Below are positions 9,400 through 20,231 of a stretch of DNA of 64,000 nucleotides, in pieces. Positions within the stretch are counted from its first letter, which is position 1; every line of letters begins with the position of its first letter. Source of the stretch: Skeletonema tropicum. Its lineage: Eukaryota > Bacillariophyta > Thalassiosirophyceae > Thalassiosirales > Thalassiosiraceae. A program made the position numbers and the translations under genes. Below the pieces are notes generated by a model that was given only the letters and a program-made list of their open reading frames with translations, searched no databases and was not told where the DNA came from. The DNA is taken from contig CM074136.1 of assembly GCA_037178625.1 (NCBI GenBank), positions 248,001 through 312,000 of the forward strand, in the 5' to 3' direction.

Positions 9400-10640
9400 A
9401 TGCGCTCTTTCAGCCAGCGGTCAGCTTTGGCTATTGCCATTGCCGCAAGCTTACTATCTTGGTCCAAGTCCGAACAGTTGAAATATGGCGGCGATATCCC
9501 TAATATGTCGTCTCGATATCGAGACAGGCAGCTCTTCTTACCACATTCAAATCACCTGCGTCTTGACGAAAGTGATACATCTCCGTCACACCTCCAAGCT
9601 TCCAGCCCGCTCGTAGACACTAGGAAACAATCGATGGGCCCACAGTGCTGGCATTGGCGACCATACTTCCGACGCCTTTCAAGTACCTAGAATGAGTACC
9701 AAGTTCTTGCCAGTTCATCCCAATGTCGTAAAAATCATCCTTGATTTCCTCGAAGAGATCATGCATTCGACTACTCTACCTAGTATACTGGTTGGTGCCA
9801 GAAAACACGCAAAGATCTACATTGCGAACAGCACGAGACAGATGTGAGGCTTTTCTTGATTGGCGAAGCAGTGCTATGGACCATGCATGCCTCACGCTGC
9901 TTACCCTTCTCCTTCTCGAATACAAACAATTCAAGTAAACTTCCTCGAAGTCAATGCGTATCATTTTCACATTCAAACAGTTCTCACTGCTCTTCATCAA
10001 CAATCAAGTTCCAGTCCAAAAGAAGCATGAATGATTGAAAATATCTTTCTCTCCACTTTCAAATGCTCTGCAATTATCTCGTATGCTTCGGATTTCATCA
10101 CGTCTTTGCCCTTCGTGAGCTTGAGACCGAGTTGCTGCTTTGCTGCGGCAACGTGGCGTGTTATTAATGGAGGTCCCAAGATCTTGCGCAAAAGGCATCT
10201 CCGCTCTTGCTACTGCTACTTTGTAGACCCAAGCAATTGCACTGCGCATTCTATTATAATGCTCTACCGATTGGAAGACTCTACCATCTTCGACTACCAT
10301 GTCGGGGGTGATTTCATCTGTTATTTTCAGCGCCTTCATGTACTTCTCGGCGCATGAACGTTCAACCACAGCAACATAAACTTAGTAGTCATATGTACTC
10401 CACAACTGTATCATAATCAAGAGCTTCACCCCATCTATCCTGAGGAAACTGATATGGTGGTACCTATCACGCAATGGTTTGAGCGCGTCAACAGCATCGA
10501 CGATATAATTTCGGAGAGCCGTCCTCTTGCGATCATTTTTGTTCTGATCTTCATTGTCAGCATCGATAATCTTTTCCAGGTGCTCATCGTTCAATTTTCT
10601 ATGCGGTTATCGAAAAGACGCACCAAACCAAATGAGGTAA
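9400..10640 (-). pseudogene. Decayed tyrosine recombinase (Crypton-like)
   Basis: Fragments in several minus-strand frames run in order: a Lys-rich region, KRTALRNYIVDAVDALKPL (about 10500), SVEHYNRMRSAIAWVYKVA (about 10270), LGLKLTKGKDVMKSEAYEII, then GTHSRYLKGVGSMVANAST (about 9700) and CLRAGWKLGGVTEMYHF. The last two resemble the conserved end of eukaryotic tyrosine recombinases (HxxRKG box, then the AGW...YL region). The box Arg and terminal Tyr appear mutated, there are stops between VGPSIVS and CLRAGW and after LDIETTY, and at least two frameshifts. Related tyrosine recombinases move Crypton elements by site-specific recombination. No boundaries were found. The identification rests on motif memory only. 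Confidence 0.55.
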
Positions 10641-11055
10641 GTTGCAACGCTGCCGTCATCAAAAACACTCTTTTTCTATATCATATCACTTCGGATTTTT
10701 TCAACACGATCGGTGGATGCCCTTGCACTTGCATCGGCAGCAGGAGAGGCGAGGTTGTTGCGGGAAGCATTCGCAGCGGTGATTTCGCCGGCGCCTTCTT
10801 CTTGTTCTTGCTGGGGCGGCCCTTTGACTTCATTGGATTCGGCATCTTTGTCGGTGGTGATTGTGAGTTGGATAGTAGTAGTGTGCCATTGAGCAGTGTG
10901 TTTTGAATTTTGGTGAACACATGAACGTACTTTACGGGCATCGCCGCAAAAAGCATGACCGTGGGCAGTCCACTGGGCTGGTTTGTCTCCCGGTGTAAAA
11001 GTTACACCGGAAGATGGCGTAATATCGTGTATTTTTACTTGCCGCAGCAAAGAGC
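10641..11055. other. 5' remnant of the recombinase region
   Basis: Minus-strand Lys/Pro-rich open frames (for example 10681-10956, with KSKGRPSKNKKKA) could be the basic N-terminus of the decayed recombinase, but frames are not continuous. One copy of the CCGGTGTAA palindrome lies at 10990-11010. Confidence 0.35.
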
Positions 11056-11390
11056 AGAGCGTGGTCGCCACCTCGCGTTGGGATCCATGAGAGGAGGCCT
11101 GCAAGAAATGGTCAATATTGGGAGTCCTGACTACTTCAACTCTGATCGGAACTCAAGTTTGCGTCGAAGAAGAAGCGGTTTCTCCGGTAGTAGGGTTTTT
11201 GATGAGAACCGAACCCCGAGAGATTGGGCTTGATCATCGAGAGAACTGGAGAGACCCGAACTCCAAGTTCGGTAGGGCTATCGATGATCACTAGATGATT
11301 TACGTGAGTTGCTTCCATAATTTATATGCGATTGCCTGGCCAGATTCTTTGGAAGCTGTAGAGAATATAGCGAAGAGAGAGTTTTTTTCT
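11056..11390. repeat. Block R, first (isolated) copy, ~335 bp
   Basis: Almost identical to 12999-13333 and 13645-13979. Each copy contains the distal arms TGATCATCGA and TCGATGATCA about 45 bases apart, with a small hairpin GAACT-cca-AGTTC between them, so the transcript could form a nested stem-loop. Open frames of 60-67 codons exist on both strands but resemble nothing and are not called as genes. Confidence 0.75.
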
Positions 11391-12704
11391 GTGCCACTCT
11401 CCGCTTTGTGCGGAGCAAGAAGGGGTGGGCAGGGGTCGTGTGATCAAGAGGGGCGGGCAGGATTATTGTCCTCAGGAGACTCCGCTGGCTGCTGGAATTT
11501 CATCCGTTTTGGCAGTGAAGGGACTTGACGCCCTCGCATAGATTCATTATCACATCAGGATCTACGCCTCGAATGCAAGGTGCCTACGGCTAGAAAATAG
11601 TTGGGTCGATTTCAGTATGTCTGTGACGGAGACTCGCTTTAGAGATGGTAATCTACGCTCATCGAACCACCGACACGATGAGCCATCTCTGGTTTTCATG
11701 TAGACTTGTTGGAAGGAATGGACACACCTTGCCCAGGGATTGCTGACTATCATAATGCATCTCTGGAGGAATGGAACCATGTTGCGGGAAGGATGAAGAT
11801 ACTGAGGGGAGAGTCAGGTCGTTCATCATTCACGGATCGATGATGTGTTAACAGTTTGAGAAGGTCTATCTCTCAAACATCGTAAATTGGGACCTGCATT
11901 AAAGACTTAGGCAAGGGGCAATACAGACAATAACAGCAATGTCTTTATGCAGAAGGGGTAGGACGAAGTAGATCGTTTCTATCGCGGTGGAATCGGTAGT
12001 GTTGACAAATAGTTGGTTTGACGACAGCCAGCTATTTGAGGTGAAACTCCGGGCCGGGATGAGCATTACGCCCCCTGGTTGCGGAACTCCTCGCGTGGAA
12101 AGTCGAGAAGGAAGTGGGGTTGGTCAAACAACCATGACTGATTAAGATTGAATCCAAGCCGACCTCAAGAGCCCGTTCCCTCCTCTGCGCATTCGACGCC
12201 CAACGCTGCATGGGGGATAAATCTACGCAAGGGAGTTCTGGGGTTGTGCCACACTGTATCATGATGCCGAACACTATACCTCTCTTTGATGTGGTGTTGG
12301 TTTATCACCGCGTGCTTATCCTCCAAAGCATATGATACAGTGTATGACAATGGATGCAATAGTGTGATCTGTGGTTAGTCTTGGCAACATGGGGGTTGAT
12401 AGCATCCCAGTACTGACCATCACTAGGGAGGAGCCGTAGGTAATGGGAGAGACACCATGTGTCTTTTACCGAGGCTACTTTGCTGCTGGTGATCGTTGAG
12501 TATTGCGACAGATGATACGCTCAGCTTGAGAGGAAGATTGCTGAAATCATTCTCAACGGCTACCGAAGTGAGCATATGAAATCTGCGCGATCTATCAATC
12601 AAACGCTTTCGGAAGATGATAGTCCTAAGTCCCTTGGCCTGGAGGATGGAAAGGTTATCATCAGGACTTGTCGTTATCTATTGTGCAGAGCAAGAAGGGG
12701 TGGA
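11391..12704. other. Non-coding stretch between block R copies
   Basis: Frames are interrupted throughout; no RNA gene recognised. The phrase GCAAGAAGGGGTGG occurs at both ends (about 11416 and 12690), suggesting this stretch and the array on its right arose from one repeat family. Confidence 0.45.
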
Positions 12705-14290
12705 GGTGCCTGCCCTACGTCACGGTACCCTGCGACATTGTTGGGCATGTTTGTTATAGAGACGTCTCCCTGTCTAATTCAGGCCAGGATGAGCAACGCG
12801 TCCCCCTGGTTATGAACTAACTATGACTATGGCATGTTCGCAATGAGTTCGTGTGAGCTGGCAATACCAGCCATGTGGACTACTGGAGGTGTATTTGGGT
12901 GCGACCCTGACACACTTTTTGCCCTTCATACGATTGCATAATAACAGTAGTTAGGATTCCTTTTGACTATTTATGAAGCCTGAGGACTTTATGATCCCAG
13001 AGCGTGGTCGCCACCTCGCGTTGGGATCCATGAGAGGAGGCCTGCAAGAAATGGTCAATATTGGGAGTCCTGACTACTTCAACTCTGATCGGAACTCAAG
13101 TTTGCGTCGAAGAAGAAGCGGTTTCTCCGGTAGTAGGGTTTTTGATGAGAACCGAACCCCGAGAGATTGGGCTTGATCATCGAGAGAACTGGAGAGACCC
13201 GAACTCCAAGTTCGGTAGGGCTATCGATGATCACTAGATGATTTACGTGAGTTGCTTCCATAATTTATATGCGATTGCCTGGCCAGATTCTTTGGAAGCT
13301 GTAGAGAATATAGCGAAGAGAGAGTTTTTTTCTCCCACCCACCCTCCCTTGGTGCCTGCCCTACGTCACGGTACCCTGCGACATTGTTGGGCATGTTTGT
13401 TATAGAGACGTCTCCCTGTCTAATTCAGGCCAGGATGAGCAACGCGTCCCCCTGGTTATGAACTAACTATGACTATGGCATGTTCGCAATGAGTTCGTGT
13501 GAGCTGGCAATACCAGCCATGTGGACTACTGGAGGTGTATTTGGGTGCGACCCTGACACACTTTTTGCCCTTCATACGATTGCATAATAACAGTAGTTAG
13601 GATTCCTTTTGACTATTTATGAAGCCTGAGGACTTTATGATCCCAGAGCGTGGTCGCCACCTCGCGTTGGGATCCATGAGAGGAGGCCTGCAAGAAATGG
13701 TCAATATTGGGAGTCCTGACTACTTCAACTCTGATCGGAACTCAAGTTTGCGTCGAAGAAGAAGCGGTTTCTCCGGTAGTAGGGTTTTTGATGAGAACCG
13801 AACCCCGAGAGATTGGGCTTGATCATCGAGAGAACTGGAGAGACCCGAACTCCAAGTTCGGTAGGGCTATCGATGATCACTAGATGATTTACGTGAGTTG
13901 CTTCCATAATTTATATGCGATTGCCTGGCCAGATTCTTTGGAAGCTGTAGAGAATATAGCGAAGAGAGAGTTTTTTTCTCCCACCCACCCTCCCTTGGTG
14001 CCTGCCCTACGTCACGGTACCCTGCGACATTGTTGGGCATGTTTGTTATAGAGACGTCTCCCTGTCTAATTCAGGCCAGGATGAGCAACGCGTCCCCCTG
14101 GTTATGAACTAACTATGACTATGGCATGTTCGCAATGAGTTCGTGTGAGCTGGCAATACCAGCCATGTGGACTACTGGAGGTGTATTTGGGTGCGACCCT
14201 GACACACTTTTTGCCCTTCATACGATTGCATAATAACAGTAGTTAGGATTCCTTTTGACTATTTATGAAGCCTGAGGACTTTATGATCCC
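12705..14290. repeat. Tandem array of a 646 bp unit, about 2.45 copies
   Basis: Units begin at 12705, 13351 and 13997 with GGTGCCTGCCCTACGTCACG; the third is cut off near 14290. Each full unit contains one block R (12999-13333 and 13645-13979). Copies are essentially identical, so the duplication is recent or homogenised. No convincing protein-coding content. Confidence 0.85.
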
Positions 14291-17200
14291 CAACAAAGCA
14301 AGAGGAATTGAGATAAAATATATTCGTGTATTTCAAGAAAAAGTGTAAAAGTTACACCGGGAAAGTACACAGAATACCGAATTCCTCCGTATTTTACACC
14401 GTAATTTTTGGTAAGTATATAATATTATGCTTGTACCAGTCTAAAACTAGTCTGTACCTTAAGTTTCAGCACATCTTTGCGCTCTTCGATCTCGGTCAGT
14501 TTCCAGCCGATTAAGCCGCCCATTGAAGCTGACTGCAGCTGAGATAATGCTTATTCATGCACGTCCAATTATAACTATGATCGGTCGGGTATTGACTGAG
14601 ATCGAAGCACTCAAAGAATGTTATATTGATTGATTTGGACGCTTTTAGACCCCGAATCAGTCTGTTCCTTTATCGCTAATATTCATCTTTGTCGCATAAA
14701 AAAACGTAATTAAGCCAATAGTTGGCGATAATCGAGATCTAACTCAATCCAAAAATTCAGCACATCTTTTCATTTCCATTTCACAGGCCGCAACATGGCC
14801 ACTCGTCGACTATTTGACCTCCCTCACAGTAATACACAGGCGTCCGCACCAATAAATCACTGTGCCCCGTCCTCTCCACTCCCTTGCCATGCTCTGAGTT
14901 GAATTTTGGGCCTGGTATAGTCACCAATGACTCTCAGTACACTCTGAAATGACCGTGTGTCAAAAATAGATACTTCGTCTCCATGACAATATAATCCCTT
15001 TGGGGCGCTGGTGTTTGTCTCAAGGTTCCCCTCCCGTCTTACAAAGCGTTATTATGGTCATAGTGAAGAATGGGTGCGGTTGGGATGTTTCGTCAACCGT
15101 TATTTAGAAGATAATTTGATGTGACGTAAATAATGACTTCACCCGGGAGGGGCGGATCAAAACTAATATTGCAGCAGCAGCAGTCATCATTGAAGAATCA
15201 GGTAACGCCACTGCATCAATCAATAAAAGATTCGTCATCATCATAGAGAGTTTCATCCACAGTGTGATAACTCTCTAGGGAGACAAAATATTTGGAGATT
15301 TCTTGGGGGGGAGTGTTACCAGATTGGAGAAATCTTCCTTGTGTCTGCAGTCTACAGACTCTATTGCTTCTCATTAGTGAAAGATCTATCGTGGATGATG
15401 ACTACTGTTTTGAGACGAACCAACAACGACGATGTCATGCTAGTTTTTTCATTAGGCTGGTTTATATCAACTATAGTTCAGATTACACGAGCATACGAGG
15501 AGGGGGAGAAAGAAAGGATGGAGGTGGAGTCGACAATGAGGAGGGAGGATGGAGTTAAGTGGCTGATCAAGAAGTGAAGAAAACAGATCGCGGTAGGCAG
15601 TGGGCAGCGTCTATACAATTAGTAATGTGCCTGAGCAATGGCCAATAATACAATTCAAACTCCTACAATCTCAAATTGATCACTGGACTCATCCTCTTCT
15701 GCTTCAGCTTTCAAGTCCTCATGATTTTGCGTCACGAATTCTACACGTCTGGCTCGTCGTATATTTCCTTCCTCTTCCCCTGAACATCGGCACGAGCAAG
15801 GCACGACCTTGTCCTTCGGATGCATTCCACTTTCTGGGCAAACGTTCAATGATTGTTTTTCCCGTTCTTTCAGATCCGGCGGCAATAGGTACAGGGATGC
15901 ATTGATTCTTCTTTGGCCGCCTAGATTGGCCGCCGACTGTCATTACTGTCACTATCATCTTCATGGCGACACTTGCATTCACAGCACCTATCGGCCGTTC
16001 CCCCTCAGCGTGCGGGAGCGGGAGAGAGACGCGATGGCGTGGAACTTCCGTCGGCATCCTCACAAAATTCTCTGCAAAGGAAGAGCCTCTGAGTTGTCTA
16101 GATGCTATCACTGATTATTTTGATGCTGTCATTCATGGATGCGATTAGCATTGATATCATCATCAATGCAATGCAGCGATACTTGGTACGACTGGCGTAT
16201 CTCGACGTATGTACGAGCAAAAAGATTTGCTGAAAATGAAATCGCACCTCAAAACACAGCAATTCAGCATTGTCGACAGTGCAGCATTCGATCTGCCCCT
16301 ATACCGCCGCGGCGGCCGATTCCGAGCATAGCAACCTTCTCTACAATGTCCTCGCCGACTCCCACTGGCTTGGTTTCACTGGAATCGGACAAGAAGGCGT
16401 CCGAAACGGACAGATAGAAAATTCAGCACATCTTAAGGGACAGACTCGTTCTTAAAGGTACAGACTAGTTTTAGACTGGTACTCGGAGTATTTGCAACTA
16501 TTTTTGCAACCGTGTAATCACATACATGGTCACATAGTAGTCACACATTTCAAATCACGTAAAAAGATTTGCAAGATGTGATTTTTCTCTATGACCAAGA
16601 CAAAGACACAAGACATGCCTACCATGACATCCGCTTCTTTTGCCCTTGGGTCGTCGTTCAGCCATCGCCATTGGCCATGAAATGGTATTGCATATTGTGA
16701 GCTTCCGTCAGAGCCGTCGATCGTCGTCATTAGCGTTATACAATCACTGAGAGCATCATTGAAAAAGATGCACGCGTGTGCTTGCAGCATTTAAGTTTCT
16801 CACAGCAAATCAATCCAAACCAGAGGGAAGATCACATCTAGGACAACAGCATCGACGTGAGATGTTGTTTGAAATATTATCGTTGCTATCTCTGAGTGTG
16901 CTCAATCGAGTGGTCGTCAATGTTGTCGTCTAAGAGGGTGATGTGTGTTGCGCTTATCCCTGACATCCTATCATATGGCAAAATGCTTTTCTATGATAAG
17001 TCGTACACACTTTCCGTCAATAATTAGTTGCTATTTAATGTTATGTTATTTGCAGTGTCTCAGGAAGATCTAATATATCCTATTACCCAATGCCATGAAC
17101 ATGTTGTGTGCATTATGTGTGTTGAATTAGCTTTTCAAGTCAATTTTCATCTTCTGCTGCCAACTGACTCATCGATCAGTACGATACCCATGTATGTAGT

Positions 17201-17739
17201 GAGTGCGCCATCATTGTACCCCGTACATAATCCTCTATACTATTACTCGTTTTTCATTACACCAAACGTGATATTTGTGTCGGCACACATACACAATATA
17301 TGTCAGCCCTGATGTATGGTATGGACGATACGTCTCTCTACTAGATAATCGATATAACGTTCGACATCAGTCATACCATTCGATTCAGCGGCCTTGTGGG
17401 ATCGTCATACAATGTATTCTGCTATCGCAGGGTCGTAGATGATAGTGTGTTGATCTAGCTGTATGGTGATGGTGATCGGCGCCGGAGCGATGGAGAAGAA
17501 GTGTGACCAATGCCCGCTCTGCGCTGTCACACTGCGTTTACTTTGGGTTGCAAAAGTTGCAAAAAGCATGCTCTTTTGCAAGGATTTTTGCAACTTCGGT
17601 TGCAAAATGACCATAAAATACCACAATTAAGACCGACATATCACGCTCCTGACCGTGATATATTTTTATTGTATTCACGCTACGAATTCCTCTGTAGCTT
17701 TTGCTACTTGGGTTGCAAATCCGGGTTAATATACGTACT
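14291..17739. other. Long stretch without a supported gene
   Basis: Contains the third CCGGTGTAA-type palindrome (14343-14360) and several medium open frames (15292-15577 +, 15655-16111 -). The 15655-15885 minus frame ends in an acidic tail (AEAEEDESSDQFEIVGV) that looks protein-like, but its upstream frame is closed by stops and no start or family is apparent. I see no RNA gene. Confidence 0.45.
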
Positions 17740-18130
17740 TATGTACGCAGCAGCTCAAGCTTACTTATTATTGAATAGGCAGGAGTAACTGTCTTTCTTC
17801 CTCTCGGCATCTCAGTCTCATCAGCATATTTGCCTCTCCAATCTCTCTGTTCTACTTGTACTGCACGTACATTGTTTCTCCTCAACTGTGACCCATCGAT
17901 CGCATACTTAATCCTATTCCTATGCGGCGCTGTTTCTCTTTCTGTGCATCACTCACTCAATTCTTCTCTTCTTTACCTACGAGTGTTTGTAATTTGTCAC
18001 AGCTCTTTCCGGTGCTGTTCTTCCGTCTGTTCCGACTTCCGACTCTTGCTTTTTCACGAGTATTACACATCGCTGCTGCTCTGAAGCCTGTCATTCCAGT
18101 CCGTGCGTCTATAGTTGCTTTGTTGGTCCA
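17740..18130. repeat. Pyrimidine-rich dispersed repeat, ~390-400 bp (second copy 38540-38945)
   Basis: Starts GTACGCAGCAGCTCAAGCTT in both places and stays alignable, with indels, through CTGTTCCGACTTCCGACTCT and TTTTTCACGAGTATT. Same orientation in both copies. Rich in C and T on the + strand. It could be a solo LTR, a mobile-element UTR or a promoter module; no coding capacity is shared. Confidence 0.7.
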
Positions 18131-18136
18131 CTCCTC

Positions 18137-18710
18137 TGTAGACTGATTCTACAATTCTTGTAGAGTGTTGGAGACAAAAATTAAAGTCAAGCAATATCGC
18201 TAGGGCTAATGGTGATGATAGTAGTTCGTATTACAGGCAATATAATGAAAGTATTCATTTGCCAAACTTTCTCTTCCTTCTACTTCTATTCTGAGTTGAA
18301 CAGTGCCCAGCCCTAGCATGCTTTTCCATCATTGCAGTCATCACAGTCTCGGGATACGCCTTCAGTAGCCGAAAGACACTCTCTGTATATTCGATGCTTT
18401 CCCTATCTTCCACTTCATTACTTTCCCAAAGCAAATCAATCGGAAGCTTCTTGTGAACATTCTTTAGATACTGATATAGCACCATAATCTTCGAGAAGCG
18501 TTGCTATTGTGTCATACTTTGCACTGCGGCAAGCATAATGGAGGGCTGTATTACCATCCCTATCCACTGTGCCAAGCAATCAAGTAACGCATAACATCAG
18601 TGGAATCATGATATTATTGGCACGCCACATGCAAAGGTATTGCGCCACTCTGATCAAAATTCCTTAAAGCGGAAGAATTGCCTCTTACTAACAACTTGAT
18701 CGAGCCAAGC
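18137..18710 (-). pseudogene. Ankyrin-repeat gene, 3' fragment duplicated from the 6.6 kb family
   Basis: Non-coding flank (18137-18255) and coding part match 6478-7065. The last ~60 codons are intact (KLPIDLLWESNEVEDRESIE to RSRRKRKFGK, stop near 18255), but a 2-base deletion near 18462 and a deletion in the LDTTTLGAAD region break the frame, and homology stops at about 18710, shortly before the transposon at 18865. A non-functional truncated duplicate. Confidence 0.85.
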
Positions 18711-19165
18711 ACATTTTGTTTAGTAATTATGTATCCAGTTTATTTGACTTCCGTTCACACAAATGTCGGTGGGGAGCGCGGGAAAGGGGGCTTGCGTACT
18801 TTTATTCGGCATCATCCGGCATTCAAAAGCAAAGTATCAATTGTCAAGTAGTCCCGTTTAAGGAATTCAACGCATATCGCCAATTGATGTGCCGAGTAAC
18901 GCCGAGTAACGCCGACTGCGTTAATCGGCGTTACTCGGCGTTACTCTGCGTTACTCGAAACAACGGTTATGCCGCTCGGCATTACTCGGCATTACTCGGC
19001 ATTACATTATATGTCACCGGCATAACGATTATGCTGACGGCATATCAATTGACATGCTACCATGTGACAACTTCAGTCGCACCAACATTTACAGCAGCAT
19101 CGCCAACTTCACAAACCAACTTGATAGAAGTGCTCATTTTGAGCAGCAGTTACTTCTAACCAACG

Positions 19166-20047
19166 ATGGCATCCAATCAAAATATCAACGTAGGCACTTT
19201 CATCGCCATTGGGAGGCCTATCATCACGCATCATGGCCGTGCTCTTTCTGAAAGGACGGAACATGGCAAGTTCAAATCATTTTTCGGGGCGAGCGCAGAG
19301 GTGTGTTTTGATTTATGGTACAGGCTTGATCCGACTGTCAATATCAGTAGATATGCGAAGCCGAAGCATCTTCTTTGGGCCTTAATGTTGGTGAAAGTAT
19401 ACGCATTGGAAAAGGTGCTGGCGAAGATGGCATGCTGTGACGAGAAGACGTTCCGGAAATGGGCGTGGACTTTTTTGGAAGAAATTTCCGAGACTGTGAT
19501 GCCACAAGTCATTTCTCTCGAAAACAGATTTCGCGATGACGTTGGCAACAAGATCAAGATGACTGTTGATGGAGTGCAGTTTCTTTGCAAGGTTTGCGAT
19601 GGCCACACACGCAGCACGATGTGGGCGTGGAAATTTAAGAAGCCTGGGGTGAATTGTGGAATCGGCATCTGTATTCGTACAGGTGACCTTTGTTGGGCGG
19701 AAGGGTCCCATCTTGGGCCATTCCATGACCTCACCATGTACCGTGCTTTCTTGAAATTGTATCTTGAAGATGATGAAATGGTTAGTGGAGATAAAGGCTA
19801 CAGAGGAGATGAAACCGTATCTACTCCTTACACTCAGAACGAAGAGGAGCAAGCGATTTCGAAGGTCCATCGGTCCCGTCACGAAACAGTAAATTTTCGT
19901 ATGAAGATGTATGGCGCACTTAACACGGAATTTCGTCATGGGATTGTCAAGCACGGGCGTGTGTTTCGAACTGTGGCGACTCTCGTACAACTCGCAATTG
20001 AGATCGACGGTGAGAGATTGTTTGACGTTCCAGACTATGTGGAGTAG
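19166..20047 (+). CDS. DDE transposase (DDE_Tnp_4 / PIF-Harbinger-like)
   Basis: 293 residues, no intron, ATG at 19166. An N-terminal helical region (about 40-110, with the FRKWAWTFLEEI segment) precedes the catalytic core: D135 in KMTVDGVQF, D209 in SGDKGYRG and E240 in SRHETVNFRMK, the spacing and context expected for the DDE_Tnp_4 family. The enzyme would cut and rejoin the transposon ends at the subterminal GTTACTCGGC arrays. Length and intact triad suggest it may be active. Harbinger-type elements usually encode a second DNA-binding protein; the convergent gene at 20232-22383 is the candidate partner. The superfamily label is by motif, not by search. Confidence 0.85.
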   Translation: MASNQNINVGTFIAIGRPIITHHGRALSERTEHGKFKSFFGASAEVCFDLWYRLDPTVNISRYAKPKHLLWALMLVKVYALEKVLAKMACCDEKTFRKWAWTFLEEISETVMPQVISLENRFRDDVGNKIKMTVDGVQFLCKVCDGHTRSTMWAWKFKKPGVNCGIGICIRTGDLCWAEGSHLGPFHDLTMYRAFLKLYLEDDEMVSGDKGYRGDETVSTPYTQNEEEQAISKVHRSRHETVNFRMKMYGALNTEFRHGIVKHGRVFRTVATLVQLAIEIDGERLFDVPDYVE

Positions 20048-20231
20048 GTTGTAAAGAAGTTGGTACTCCTACGACTTTGATCACGATGGAAAGTAATACT
20101 TATAATGAGATTAGATGTTTAAAGATAATCTATCTAAAAGTGCCAAGCAATTGATTCTTGAAAACGTGATGACATGAATACTAATAAATAATCACGGTTT
20201 CGAATGAAAGAAGAAATGTGGACCCCAAACG

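Noticed and set aside
11056..13979. 60- to 67-codon ORFs repeated in every block R copy on both strands
   Set aside because: They repeat only because the DNA is duplicated; no motif, no codon bias, and both strands are equally open.
15655..16111. Minus-strand gene with an acidic tail
   Set aside because: Stops close the frame just upstream of the protein-like part and no start, intron or family can be defended; recorded only as a possibility.
18886..19050. GTTACTCGGC array as a CRISPR or minisatellite
   Set aside because: The same array occurs inverted at the other transposon end, which fits subterminal transposase-binding repeats.
18716..19159. 147-codon plus-strand ORF over the left transposon end
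   Set aside because: It runs through the 10-mer array and ends before the transposase; composition is that of the repeat.
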